A DNA stretch of 44,005 nucleotides from an uncultured Oscillospiraceae bacterium (GCA_934597175.1 CAKTQR010000018.1:1-44005); one strand, 5' to 3'; positions 1 through 8,230 are shown, numbered from the stretch's first letter. The notes: a model not told the origin generated them from the letters alone. Numbers and translations are program-made.

Positions 1-1877
1 CTCCTATGGGTCACAACGCATCCCTCCCTTACGGCGCAAAGTCCGACTGGGAGATAGATTACTTTGAAGAGCGTGCAAGAGGCGGCGTTGGTATGATAAT
101 CACCGGCTGCACCCCGCTCACCGAGAAGATCGCACAGGGCTCGCACGAGGGCACTCTTGACAGCGACATCCCCATCCCCGCATACACCGACCTCGTCGAG
201 AGAGTACACCGCTGGGGCGCAAAGATCTGCCTCCAGATGACCCCGGGTACGGGCCGCAACGGCTACCCCAACGAGTTTGGCGACAAGCTCATTTCCTCCT
301 GCGAGCAGCCCACCTTCTTCAAGCCCGATGTCCTCACCCGTGAGATGACCAAGGAAGAGATCAAGGGGCTTCAGGAGACCTTCAAATACGCAGCAGGCGT
401 CGCCCGTGACGCAGGCTTCGATGCGATCGAGATCCACGCCCACGCAGGCTACCTCATCGACCAGTTCATGTCCAAGGTGTTCAACCACCGCACCGACGAG
501 TACGGCGGCTCTGCCGAAAACCGCACCCGCTTTGCCCGTGAGATGGTCGAGGCCGTCCGCTCCGTAGTCGGTCCGGACATGCCCATCCTGTTCCGCATCG
601 CTCTTGACCACGGCTGGGAAGGCGGCCGCACCTTCGAGGAATCCAAGGAGCTCGTCGAGTGGCTTCAGAAGTGCAGCATCGACGCATTCGATGTCGACGC
701 AGGCTCTTACGAGCGCCTTGACTACATCTTCCCGCCCTCTTACCAGGGTCCTGCCTGCATGAGCTATGTCTGCGATTTTGCAAGACAGAACATCTCCAAG
801 CCCATCCTCAACGGCGGCACTCACGACCCCGACACCGCACTTGAGCTTATCACCTCCGGCAAGGCGGACTTTGCCATCCTCGGCCGTGCGCTCATCGCCG
901 ACCCCGATATCCCCAACAAGCTGCTTGCAGGTCATCGTGAGGATGTCCGTCCCTGCCTGCGCTGCAACGAGGACTGCATCGGCCGTATCTGGAATCGCCG
1001 CACCAAGATCTCCTGCTCGGTAAACACCCAGGTAGGCGAGGAGAGAGCGTTCAAGATCGAAAAGACCAATGACCCGAAGAATATCGTCATCATCGGTGCG
1101 GGCCCGTCCGGCTTGGAGGCTGCCCGTGTTGCCGCACTCAAGGGTCACAAGGTCACCATATACGAAAAGGACGGCCACCTCGGCGGCACTGCCCGTGTCA
1201 TTGCAACTTCTTCGTTCAAAAACTACATCCGTGCTCTGTTCGAGTACTATGCCGTACAGATGGATAAGCTCGGCGTCGAGATCCACCTGAACACCGAAAT
1301 AAAGGCCGACGACCCCGTTTTGGAGGCTGCTGACTGGATCTTCGTCAGCACCGGCACAGTTCCCGTGTGCCCGCCGATCCCCGGCCTTGACGGCGAGAAT
1401 GTTTTCAATATGTACGAGGTGCATAAGGATCACGGCCTCGTCAAGGGCGACAACATCGTCATCTGCGGCGGCGGCGAGTCCGGCTGCGACGGCGGCTATG
1501 AGCTGGCGCTCGACTACGGCAAGAACGTCACCATCGTTGAGATGGCAGACATCATGGCAAAGGACGCAATGTTCATCAACCGCGACTGCATCTGCGCAAA
1601 GATGACCAAGCTCGGCGTTCGCCTGATGACCAAGACCAAGGTGCTCAGCGTCGACGAAAACGGTGTCACCGTCGAGAAGGAAGACGGCAGTACCGAGTAT
1701 CTCCCCGCAGACACCGTCATCAATGCTCTCGGCATGAAGCCCAGAACAGAGCTTGTTGACGCACTCAAGGCAAAGTACTACACCAAGACCATCGCCATGG
1801 GCGACAGCGTGAAGATGGGCAAGATAGGCACTGCGGTACGCAGCGGCTTCTTTGCGGCAATGAGCATCGATCGCTGA
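1..1877 (+). CDS. Old Yellow Enzyme-family NADH:flavin oxidoreductase (FadH/BaiCD-like), 5' partial
   Basis: Two-domain flavoenzyme of the 2,4-dienoyl-CoA reductase/BaiCD/BaiH/enoate reductase type, expected to reduce an activated C=C bond with NAD(P)H. An N-terminal FMN TIM barrel carries HAHAGYLIDQF and YGGSAENR. A 4Fe-4S motif follows, C-x2-C-x3-C near residue 317 of the visible protein (CLRCNEDC) with a fourth Cys about 12 residues on. Then come an FAD-binding GAGPSG (about 364) and an NAD(P)-binding GGGESG (about 488). The reading frame is open to the window edge, and the first visible residues (PMGHNAS) match the usual 'APM' segment, so roughly 20 N-terminal residues lie outside; the ATG at 6 is probably internal. 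It leads a cluster with two DUF3237 proteins and two SDRs. The family is clear; the substrate (bile acid, steroid, flavonoid or enoyl-CoA) cannot be told from sequence. Confidence 0.93.
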   Translation, partial: PMGHNASLPYGAKSDWEIDYFEERARGGVGMIITGCTPLTEKIAQGSHEGTLDSDIPIPAYTDLVERVHRWGAKICLQMTPGTGRNGYPNEFGDKLISSCEQPTFFKPDVLTREMTKEEIKGLQETFKYAAGVARDAGFDAIEIHAHAGYLIDQFMSKVFNHRTDEYGGSAENRTRFAREMVEAVRSVVGPDMPILFRIALDHGWEGGRTFEESKELVEWLQKCSIDAFDVDAGSYERLDYIFPPSYQGPACMSYVCDFARQNISKPILNGGTHDPDTALELITSGKADFAILGRALIADPDIPNKLLAGHREDVRPCLRCNEDCIGRIWNRRTKISCSVNTQVGEERAFKIEKTNDPKNIVIIGAGPSGLEAARVAALKGHKVTIYEKDGHLGGTARVIATSSFKNYIRALFEYYAVQMDKLGVEIHLNTEIKADDPVLEAADWIFVSTGTVPVCPPIPGLDGENVFNMYEVHKDHGLVKGDNIVICGGGESGCDGGYELALDYGKNVTIVEMADIMAKDAMFINRDCICAKMTKLGVRLMTKTKVLSVDENGVTVEKEDGSTEYLPADTVINALGMKPRTELVDALKAKYYTKTIAMGDSVKMGKIGTAVRSGFFAAMSIDR

Positions 1878-1888
1878 ATATGAAACTG

Positions 1889-1917
1889 TTGTCCATGCCG
1901 GCTTCCGGCATGGACAA
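1889..1917 (+). other. Perfect 13-bp hairpin without a U-tract between OYE and DUF3237 genes
   Basis: TTGTCCATGCCGG, a CTT loop, then the exact complement. The 3' side continues ATCAAAAG, so it is not a normal intrinsic terminator. It may stabilise the upstream mRNA or set the OYE/DUF3237 expression ratio (inference). Confidence 0.6.
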
Positions 1918-1943
1918 ATCAAAAGAAAGGAGCAGAAATCGTT

Positions 1944-2432
1944 ATGAGAGATCTCATCCCTTATGAATTAGAGTACCTTTTCTCCTACGCAGCAGACTGC
2001 GACCCCAATTTTGAAGTCTACGACCCCTCGATCTTCGGCGGCTTCCGCCTTACAGGCTACATCGTAGGCGGCTGGGTAAAGGGCGACAAGATAAACGGCA
2101 AGCTCAAGCCCTTCGGCGGCGACTGGTGCCACGGCACACCCAACGGCACGCAGAATGTCAATGTCCGCGCAACCATCGAGACCGATGACGGTGCAAAGAT
2201 CTACATGCCCTATCAGGGCAGAAACGACATCGGCGGCTACGAGGATGTTCTTAAATATAAGAAGTTTATCTTCCCCGAGCAGGTGCGCAATGCGATACAT
2301 TATCAGCTCGAGACCGACGATCCCCGCTACGAATGGCTCAATCACACCTTCTGCATCGGCTTCGGCGTTGCAAAATTCACCGACCCCGTTGTCGTGCGCT
2401 ACGATGTTTACGCCGTTCGCACCAAGAAGTGA
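1944..2432 (+). CDS. DUF3237-like protein, copy 1
   Basis: 162-residue soluble protein with no signal peptide. It shows the DUF3237 pattern: an N-terminal LEYLF segment, a GG-rich strand (GGFRLTGYIVGG), GGDWCHGTPNG, and the central strand IETDDGAKIYMPYQGR. The family is a small beta-barrel whose biochemical role is not established to my knowledge. A Shine-Dalgarno AAAGGAG lies 11 bases before the ATG, a longish spacing. It sits between the OYE gene and a second, diverged copy that starts 15 bases after its stop, and two SDR genes follow. Context suggests a role in handling the same substrate, for example isomerisation, hydration or binding, but this is inference. Confidence 0.75.
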   Translation: MRDLIPYELEYLFSYAADCDPNFEVYDPSIFGGFRLTGYIVGGWVKGDKINGKLKPFGGDWCHGTPNGTQNVNVRATIETDDGAKIYMPYQGRNDIGGYEDVLKYKKFIFPEQVRNAIHYQLETDDPRYEWLNHTFCIGFGVAKFTDPVVVRYDVYAVRTKK

Positions 2433-2447
2433 GAAAGGAGATAAAAC

Positions 2448-2933
2448 ATGGCTAACGATTTGAACAAGACCCGTATCGACCATCTTTTTTCCGCTGATAT
2501 CGACCTTGAGTGCTGGGGCTTTTACCCCTCCGTCGGCGGCGGTGTTCGTGTAAACTCCGTTCCCAAGTCCGGCGAAGTGTTCACTCAGACCGAGGTCATC
2601 GGCGAGGTCGTCCCCGGCGGCGAGGTAACGCAGCTGCTGCGCTACAACGGCGTTTTTGAGCTCGACGGCCGCATAACTTTAAAGCTCAACGACGGCACTT
2701 TGGTCTATGTGCCCTACACCGGCAAGGCCGACTTTTGCACCGTCGACGAGATAAAGGAATTTGCCGCAGGCAATATCGAAAAGGGCATGGATGTCTATTT
2801 TGCAAGCCCCATCGAGTCGACAGACCCCAAGCTTGACAAGATGTTCGTTTTCGCCGTCGGCAAGCTCGATAACGCAAAGAAGCCCACCAAGCTCATGCTC
2901 GACCTTTACGAGTACGAGTGCCTGCCCCTGTAA
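2448..2933 (+). CDS. DUF3237-like protein, copy 2
   Basis: 161 residues, a diverged paralogue of the preceding gene with the same order of elements: an N-terminal strand (HLFSADIDLE), GGGVRVNSVP, a central 'LKLNDGTLVYVPYTGKAD' strand matching 'IETDDGAKIYMPYQGRND' of copy 1, and an 'ESTDPKLDKMFVFAVGK' segment matching 'ETDDPRYEWLNHTFCIGFG'. Its start is set by AAAGGAGATAAAAC just upstream of the ATG. It lacks the GGDWCHG segment of copy 1, so the two may form a heteromer or have different roles. No enzyme function can be assigned. Confidence 0.68.
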   Translation: MANDLNKTRIDHLFSADIDLECWGFYPSVGGGVRVNSVPKSGEVFTQTEVIGEVVPGGEVTQLLRYNGVFELDGRITLKLNDGTLVYVPYTGKADFCTVDEIKEFAAGNIEKGMDVYFASPIESTDPKLDKMFVFAVGKLDNAKKPTKLMLDLYEYECLPL

Positions 2934-2950
2934 GGCAAAGGAGGTACAAC

Positions 2951-3706
2951 ATGTTTGATCTTAATGGCAGAGTAGCAGTCGTCACCGGCGCATCCAGCGG
3001 CCTGGGCCGCCAGTTTGCGCTCGCCCTTGCAGGTCAGGGCGCAGATATCGTCCTGCTTGCACGCCGCATGGATAAGCTCGAAGCGGTCGCACAGGAGGTA
3101 AGGGCAAAGGGAGTTAAGTGCCTGCCCGTCAAGTGCGATGTCTGCGAGCTTGACGATATAAAGGCAGCCGTCAAGGCAACCATCGACGAGTTCGGCAAGG
3201 TCGATATCCTCGTCAACAACGCAGGCGGCGGACCGTTCTATCCCATCACCGAGACCCCCGATGATTTCTGGCAGCACGGTCTTGACCTCGAGCTTACGGG
3301 CGTATTCCGCTGCATCCGTGAGTTCGGCAGGGAAATGATCAAGGCAGGCTACGGCCGCATCATCAATAACGCATCTCTATTCGGCCGCATCGGCACGGGC
3401 GAGATCGCCATCTCCAACTACTGCGCAGTCAAGGGCGGCGTTGTTAACCTCACCCGTGAGGTCGCCTGTGAGCTGTGCAAGCACGGCATCACCTGCAACT
3501 GCGTGTGCCCGGGCTTCTTCCCCTCGGAGTCTAACAGCCCCGAAGCCATGGAAATGCTCGGACCGTGGATAAACTCCCGTGTGCCCATGGGCAGAGCCGG
3601 CGTTGACGGCGAGCTAGACAGCACGATAATCTATCTTGCAGCGGACGAGTCATCGTATGTAAACGGTGCGATCGCCTCCTGCGACGGCGGCTGGACCTGC
3701 TGCTGA
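2951..3706 (+). CDS. Short-chain dehydrogenase/reductase (SDR), copy 1
   Basis: 251-residue classical SDR. The nucleotide-binding TGASSGLG is near residue 12, NNAG near 90, a catalytic Ser in the 'NNASLFG' segment, and the YCAVK catalytic Tyr-x3-Lys. It ends in the usual C-terminal SYVNGAIASCDGGW. The ATG at 2951 is chosen because AAAGGAGG lies 6 bases upstream and the protein then begins at the first Rossmann strand (MFDLNGRVAVV). Expected to interconvert a hydroxyl and a ketone with NAD(P)(H). Together with the OYE this recalls bile-acid 7-dehydroxylation and equol pathways, in which OYE-type reductases work with SDRs, but specificity cannot be read. Confidence 0.9.
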   Translation: MFDLNGRVAVVTGASSGLGRQFALALAGQGADIVLLARRMDKLEAVAQEVRAKGVKCLPVKCDVCELDDIKAAVKATIDEFGKVDILVNNAGGGPFYPITETPDDFWQHGLDLELTGVFRCIREFGREMIKAGYGRIINNASLFGRIGTGEIAISNYCAVKGGVVNLTREVACELCKHGITCNCVCPGFFPSESNSPEAMEMLGPWINSRVPMGRAGVDGELDSTIIYLAADESSYVNGAIASCDGGWTCC

Positions 3707-3737
3707 TACAAAGCTTTTACTTAGAAAGGATATAATC

Positions 3738-4535
3738 ATGGATCTTAAGCTTAAAGATAAAGTCGTCCTCATTAACGGCGCAACCGGCGGCATCGGCAGA
3801 GCGGTCTGCTTCGCTCTCAAGGCTGAGGGCGCAAAGATAGCCCTCTCCGGCCGTAATGCCGACAAGGTCGCAAAGCTCGCAGCCGACCTCGACCTTGGTG
3901 CTGACAGACTGTACACAAATGTTGCTGATGTCACCGACGAGGCACAGGTCAAGGCATTCGTCGACGGTGCATTGGCGCACTTCGGCCACATCGACTCCGT
4001 CGTTCCCAATGCCGGTTACGAAGGCAAGTGGGAGTTCAACAACCAGATGAGCAAGGAAAACTTCGATAAGGTCTTCGGCATCAATGTTCTTGGCGTGATG
4101 TACATGCTCAAGTACGGCGGTGATGTCCTTGCAAAGCAGGGTCACGGCTCTATCGTCATCACTTCGTCCATCGGCGGCGTTGTCGGCAGCCCCGGTATGG
4201 CTATCTACTGTGCCTCCAAGCACGCCGTTCAGGGACTTATGAAGTCCGCTGCCCGTGAGCTCGGCCCTCAGGGCGTCAATGTCAACAGCGTTAACCCCGA
4301 CGGCGTCGACACCGGCATGCTAGAGCGCATCGGCGAGAACGCACTGGGCGACGCAATGAGCCCCGAGGAGCGCTACGCAGCTCTTGTCTCCGGCACTTAC
4401 GACAAGCGTGCCGCAACCCCCGAAGAGGTCGCATACCTCATTCTCTACTACATCTCCCCGTGGGCATCCCACATCTTCGGCACTAAGACCGTCATCGACG
4501 GTGCAAACGGCGACGGCGAGACCGTAAGACCGTAA
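3738..4535 (+). CDS. Short-chain dehydrogenase/reductase (SDR), copy 2
   Basis: 265-residue classical SDR. GATGGIGR binds the nucleotide, PNAGYEG replaces the usual NNAG, Ser lies in ITSSIGG, and YCASK is the catalytic Tyr-x3-Lys. The C-terminal segment FGTKTVIDGANGDG matches the family. The ATG at 3738 follows AGAAAGGATATAATC and starts at the first Rossmann strand; the 24 residues that could be read further upstream overlap the end of the previous gene and are not SDR-like. It is clearly different in sequence from copy 1, so the pair probably act on different hydroxyl positions or stereochemistry. It is the last gene before the strong terminator at 4663. Confidence 0.9.
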   Translation: MDLKLKDKVVLINGATGGIGRAVCFALKAEGAKIALSGRNADKVAKLAADLDLGADRLYTNVADVTDEAQVKAFVDGALAHFGHIDSVVPNAGYEGKWEFNNQMSKENFDKVFGINVLGVMYMLKYGGDVLAKQGHGSIVITSSIGGVVGSPGMAIYCASKHAVQGLMKSAARELGPQGVNVNSVNPDGVDTGMLERIGENALGDAMSPEERYAALVSGTYDKRAATPEEVAYLILYYISPWASHIFGTKTVIDGANGDGETVRP

Positions 4536-4558
4536 TTCTTGTGTATACATTTCTCCTT

Positions 4559-4662
4559 TCAGATCAGATGTAATTTTCCCAGATCCACCCTCCCCTAAAA
4601 CGAGGGGCACTTCCACCCCTCAAATGCCGTCGGGTGCATACGGCGGCGGTGATCCCCCTTAA
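4559..4662. repeat. GC-rich non-coding stretch resembling a decayed interspersed repeat
   Basis: Between the SDR gene and its terminator lies a stretch with CCCCTAAAACGAGGGG, CCACCCCTC and CGGCGGCGG. It has short hairpins but no coding potential or binding site that I recognise. The style resembles small intergenic repeat remnants seen in Clostridia genomes; this is an impression only. Confidence 0.25.
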
Positions 4663-4704
4663 AATCGTACCGGCATCGATTTTCGATGCCGGTATGATTT
4701 TTTT
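4663..4704 (+). terminator. Strong intrinsic terminator after the OYE/SDR cluster
   Basis: A 17-bp stem (AATCGTACCGGCATCGA, one non-Watson-Crick position, against TCGATGCCGGTATGATT) with a TTT loop is followed by a run of T. It separates the OYE–SDR cluster from the next gene. Confidence 0.9.
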
Positions 4705-4766
4705 GTATTTCGTTCCGGTGAAAGGTGTTATATAATAGCGACATAAACAAAAAAGGAGGAAGCAAA

Positions 4767-5786
4767 ATGACATACAAAGAAGTGCTTGAGGAGGCACGGA
4801 AGCACATCGGACCGAAGTGCAAGGCATGTCCCGAGTGCAACGGTCTCGGCTGCGGGAACAGCATACCCGGTCCGGGCTCGAAAGCCCCGGGCAACGGCGC
4901 AAACGACAACTGGAAGGCATGGCGGCCGTACAAGCTCAACATGAACACTATGGTGCCCAACACGCCGGTCGACACCGGCATCGAGCTTTTCGGCAGGCGC
5001 ATCGAGCTGCCGCTTCTGACCGGCCCTATCGGCTCGCTGCGAGCGCAGTTCCACCCCGAGGACGATATCCGTGACTACAACCGCAAGTGCATCGAAGCAT
5101 GCTTGCAGGAGGGCGTGTACCAGTGCTTCGGCGACGGACTGTTTGGCGGCGTGACCGAGGATGCGGTCGAGGCAAGCAAAAGCTGCGGCGGTATCGGCAT
5201 ACCCATCCTAAATCCCTTCTCGCAGGAGGAGATACTCAAAAAGATAGAGCTGTGTAAGGCAGGCGACCCCGCCGCCATCGGCATAGTCATCGACAGCGCC
5301 GGACTTCCGCACCTCAAAAGCAGGCCTGACGCAGGCACAAAAACGCCCGAGCAGATACGCAAGCTCAAAGCCGCTGTCGACTGCCCGTTCATCGTAAAGG
5401 GTGTTCTGAACGCCAAGTGCGCCGAGCTTGCGGTCGACGCCGGAGCAGATGCGATAATCGTCTCAAACCACGGCGGCAGGGTGCTTCCGGGTGCGCCCGC
5501 AACGGCTGATGTGCTGCCGGAGATAGCCGAAGCGGTCGGCGGCAGGACCAAGATCATCGTTGACGGCGGCATACGCTCGGGCTACGATATCTTCAGGGCG
5601 ATCGCCCTCGGAGCGGATGCGGTCATGATATGCCGCCCGGTGCTTGTGAGCTACTACGGCGGCGGCACGGAAGCCATAAGGGTATATATTCAAAAACTCA
5701 AGGACGAGTTCTCCGACGCAATGTATATGTGCGGTGCTCGCAAGGTGTCCGACATAGACGGCAGTATGATCAGATTATCAAAATAA
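4767..5786 (+). CDS. FMN-dependent alpha-hydroxy-acid dehydrogenase/oxidase family protein
   Basis: 339 residues, lactate oxidase/glycolate oxidase-like TIM barrel. The signature SNHGGR contains the catalytic His (about residue 235). The phosphate-binding segments IIVDGGIRSGYD and ALGADAVMICRP follow, as in this superfamily. It oxidises 2-hydroxy acids to 2-oxo acids in characterised relatives; in a strict anaerobe the acceptor would not be oxygen. Unlike classical members it has an N-terminal Cys cluster, C18-x2-C21-x2-C24-x4-C29, which could hold an Fe-S cluster or metal. The start is fixed by AAAGGAGG seven bases before the ATG. It has its own TATAAT at 4731 and is bounded by terminators, so it is probably expressed separately from the SDR cluster. 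Confidence 0.85.
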   Translation: MTYKEVLEEARKHIGPKCKACPECNGLGCGNSIPGPGSKAPGNGANDNWKAWRPYKLNMNTMVPNTPVDTGIELFGRRIELPLLTGPIGSLRAQFHPEDDIRDYNRKCIEACLQEGVYQCFGDGLFGGVTEDAVEASKSCGGIGIPILNPFSQEEILKKIELCKAGDPAAIGIVIDSAGLPHLKSRPDAGTKTPEQIRKLKAAVDCPFIVKGVLNAKCAELAVDAGADAIIVSNHGGRVLPGAPATADVLPEIAEAVGGRTKIIVDGGIRSGYDIFRAIALGADAVMICRPVLVSYYGGGTEAIRVYIQKLKDEFSDAMYMCGARKVSDIDGSMIRLSK

Positions 5787-5787
5787 G

Positions 5788-5820
5788 AAAAAAAGAAGCA
5801 GCCTTTTGACTGCTTCTTTT
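5788..5820. terminator. Bidirectional terminator between hydroxy-acid dehydrogenase and cstA
   Basis: AAAAGAAGCAG and CTGCTTCTTTT flank an 8-base loop, with A- and T-rich flanks on both sides, so it serves the plus-strand gene and the converging cstA gene. Confidence 0.85.
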
Positions 5821-5835
5821 CGTATATGCTGTAGA

Positions 5836-7557
5836 TTATGCGTTTGCCTTTGCCTGCTTGCTCAGGGTCTTGACGCCCTCGACAACGAGGTCGATAGCAA
5901 GGATGATAAGCAGAACAGCGATGACACCACGGACGATGCCCCAAGTTACATCAGCACCGGAGGTGATGAGGTTGACCTGAGTGATGATGGTGAACACCAG
6001 AGAGGTCAGGGTGACGATAAGCATAAATGCCATCGGGAAGAGGAACATCTTGTTGTTTCTGCCGATCTTGCCGAGCCATGCAGCGACTGCGAGCAGACCG
6101 AGAGCTGCGAGCAGCTGGTTTGCAGCGCCGAACAGAGCCCAGATCTTTGCGTAGCCGGTCATACCAAGTGCGATGCCGATAACAACAGTGATTGCGGTGG
6201 CAACATACGGATTGGTGAGGAGCTTGCGTGCGCCGGTCAGATCCTTGATGTCCTCGCCGGGCTTTACCCAGAATTCCTGGAACATGTAGCGAGCCAGACG
6301 GGTAGCGGTATCAAGAGAGGTCAGGCAGAATGCCGAAACCGCAAGGATGAGCAGGGAGTAGGTAACGCTCTGCGCACCTGCGCCGAACAGCTCGCCGAGC
6401 ATTGCGGAAAGGCCGCCTGCGAAAACTGCGGTAGGAACAACGGTAGTGCCGTCTGCGTAATCCTTCCAGATGTATGCAACTGCACACAGAGAGATGATTG
6501 CCAGAGCGGACTCAATGAGCATGCCGCCGTAAGCAATGGGCTGTGCGTCCTGCTCGCGGTTGAGCTGCTTTGCGGTGGTGCCGGAACCAACGAGTGAGTG
6601 GAAGCCGGAAATTGCGCCGCATGCGATGGTGACAAACAGTGCAGGGAACAGGTAGCCGATGGAGGAACCGGTCGGTGCAAGAGTGTCTTTGAAGCCGGTG
6701 AACGCAGGCATTGCGTCGATGCTCGGATGGCAGCCGACGATGCCGACAACTGCGAGGATCATCATGCCGTAGAGCAGGAAGGAGCTGAGGTAGTCACGGG
6801 GCTGGAGAAGGATCCAGACAGGAGTGACGGAAGCAACGAGAATGTAAATGCCGCAGATGATCATCCAGGTCTCATAGCTGAGGTACAGCGGGTGCCACTT
6901 AAGGCCGATGATCATTGCAACAGCAATGAGTGCAACACCGATGATGGTTGCAACGCCAAGAGGAGCGTTTCTGCGGTATACGAAGAAACCAAACAGGATA
7001 GCAAGAACGATGAAGAAGATGGAGATCATTGCAGTGCTGGCGTTTGCGGAGCTTGCTGCAATGTCGACTGCACCGTTTTCAAGGTAGGTCGCCTTGAAGG
7101 TGTTTGCAACGATGGAAGCAAATGCTGCGACAACGAGGAGGAGGGTCAGGTAAGCGAATATGAGGAACAGACGCTTTGCCTTAAGACCGATACTGTCTTC
7201 GATAACGGTACCGATGGACTTGCCCTTGTTGCGGACGGATGCGAACAGAGCGCCGAAGTCATGCACGCCGCCGAAGAAGATGCCGCCGATGAGGACCCAC
7301 AGTGCAACGGGAACCCAGCCGAAGACAGCAGCCTGAATAGGTCCGTTAATGGGGCCTGCGCCGGCGATGGAGGAGAAGTGGTGACCCATGAGCACAGGAG
7401 CCTTTGCGGGCACATAGTCAACACCGTCTTCCATGGTGTGAGCGGGAGTGACCTTGTTGGGATCTACTCCCCATTTCTTGGACAGCCATCCGCCGTAGAA
7501 GATGTAACCTACGACAAGAATGGCGATGCTGATGATAAGTAATACAGCAGCATTCAT
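5836..7557 (-). CDS. cstA: CstA-family carbon starvation/pyruvate transporter
   Basis: 573-residue polytopic membrane protein. Its N-terminal region is CstA-like: a first membrane helix, then 'YFYGGW'-type YIFYGGWLSKKWG, GVDYVPAKAPVLMGHHF, SIAGAGPINGPI and GGIFFGGVHDFG. About 15 hydrophobic segments follow, with FHSLVGSGTTAKQ in the second half. CstA proteins import pyruvate and, in some bacteria, peptides. It is shorter than the roughly 700-residue E. coli form, as is common in Bacillota. The start follows AAAGGGG nine bases upstream. It lies 41 bases downstream of an unrecognised 182-residue gene on the same strand, probably co-transcribed. Confidence 0.93.
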   Translation of the reverse strand: MNAAVLLIISIAILVVGYIFYGGWLSKKWGVDPNKVTPAHTMEDGVDYVPAKAPVLMGHHFSSIAGAGPINGPIQAAVFGWVPVALWVLIGGIFFGGVHDFGALFASVRNKGKSIGTVIEDSIGLKAKRLFLIFAYLTLLLVVAAFASIVANTFKATYLENGAVDIAASSANASTAMISIFFIVLAILFGFFVYRRNAPLGVATIIGVALIAVAMIIGLKWHPLYLSYETWMIICGIYILVASVTPVWILLQPRDYLSSFLLYGMMILAVVGIVGCHPSIDAMPAFTGFKDTLAPTGSSIGYLFPALFVTIACGAISGFHSLVGSGTTAKQLNREQDAQPIAYGGMLIESALAIISLCAVAYIWKDYADGTTVVPTAVFAGGLSAMLGELFGAGAQSVTYSLLILAVSAFCLTSLDTATRLARYMFQEFWVKPGEDIKDLTGARKLLTNPYVATAITVVIGIALGMTGYAKIWALFGAANQLLAALGLLAVAAWLGKIGRNNKMFLFPMAFMLIVTLTSLVFTIITQVNLITSGADVTWGIVRGVIAVLLIILAIDLVVEGVKTLSKQAKANA

Positions 7558-7598
7558 TTGGTTTTTCCCCTTTCAAAAAAATGTTTATAAATAAAAAA

Positions 7599-8147
7599 TT
7601 ATTTAAACAACAAATTATTGCCCAAAAGCTTTTTGCGTTTGCCGCCCTTGCCGAGCAGCACCTTGTCAAGCAGCTGAGCGGTGCAGCGACCGCTGGCGTT
7701 AGATGAGGTCTTGTTCGTGGAAAGCTCGATAACGCCGGTGTGGAAATCCATCCAGCCGTAGTAGGAAAGACGGAAGCTCTTGTATATCCTCGTGCGCTTG
7801 AGCGCCTTCACGGCGTCGGCGTCGGCGGTGTCACATATAAACAGCGCCGTAATATACGAGCACATGTGACCGGCCTTGGGCTCAATGTGCGACATGCCCT
7901 CATTGTAGGCATAGTCACGGCACTTATTGAATATATCCTTCGTCAGGTGCGGAACGGAGAAAATGTAGACATATTCGTTGCTGTCGGCCTCCCAAAGCTT
8001 TGCGGCCTTGACGAGGACATACTTCTCGGAGTGGACATAGAGGAAGCAGGTAGCTGCAAGTTCGGTGTCATCTTCGTCGAAGCGCTCGACATCAAAATAG
8101 CCCGAGTAGCTGTCGCACAGCTTGTCAATGGCTTCAAGACGGGTCAT
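7599..8147 (-). CDS. Hypothetical protein upstream of cstA
   Basis: 182 residues, no signal peptide or membrane helix, and a basic C-terminus (GKGGKRKKLLG). I do not recognise the family. It looks like an alpha/beta cytosolic protein with many aromatic residues (LSYYGWMDFHTGVIEL) and a Cys/His-containing middle (HIEPKAGHMCSYITALFIC). The start is supported by GGAGGAT seven bases before the ATG and by a minus-strand promoter at 8231-8259. Its position ahead of cstA with no terminator between them suggests a role in controlling or assisting carbon-starvation transport, which is inference only. Confidence 0.75.
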   Translation of the reverse strand: MTRLEAIDKLCDSYSGYFDVERFDEDDTELAATCFLYVHSEKYVLVKAAKLWEADSNEYVYIFSVPHLTKDIFNKCRDYAYNEGMSHIEPKAGHMCSYITALFICDTADADAVKALKRTRIYKSFRLSYYGWMDFHTGVIELSTNKTSSNASGRCTAQLLDKVLLGKGGKRKKLLGNNLLFK

Positions 8148-8230
8148 CAGGCATATCCTCCGATCAGCTGAATGTTAACGGGAAGTAAATTTCGAATGAA
8201 TATTGTTAATTTTTATCCAAACTTGTTCAT

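Noticed and set aside
5806..7542. Long plus-strand frames opposite cstA
   Set aside because: Cys/Asp-rich low-complexity translations typical of the antisense of a membrane-protein gene; the cstA motifs on the minus strand are unambiguous.
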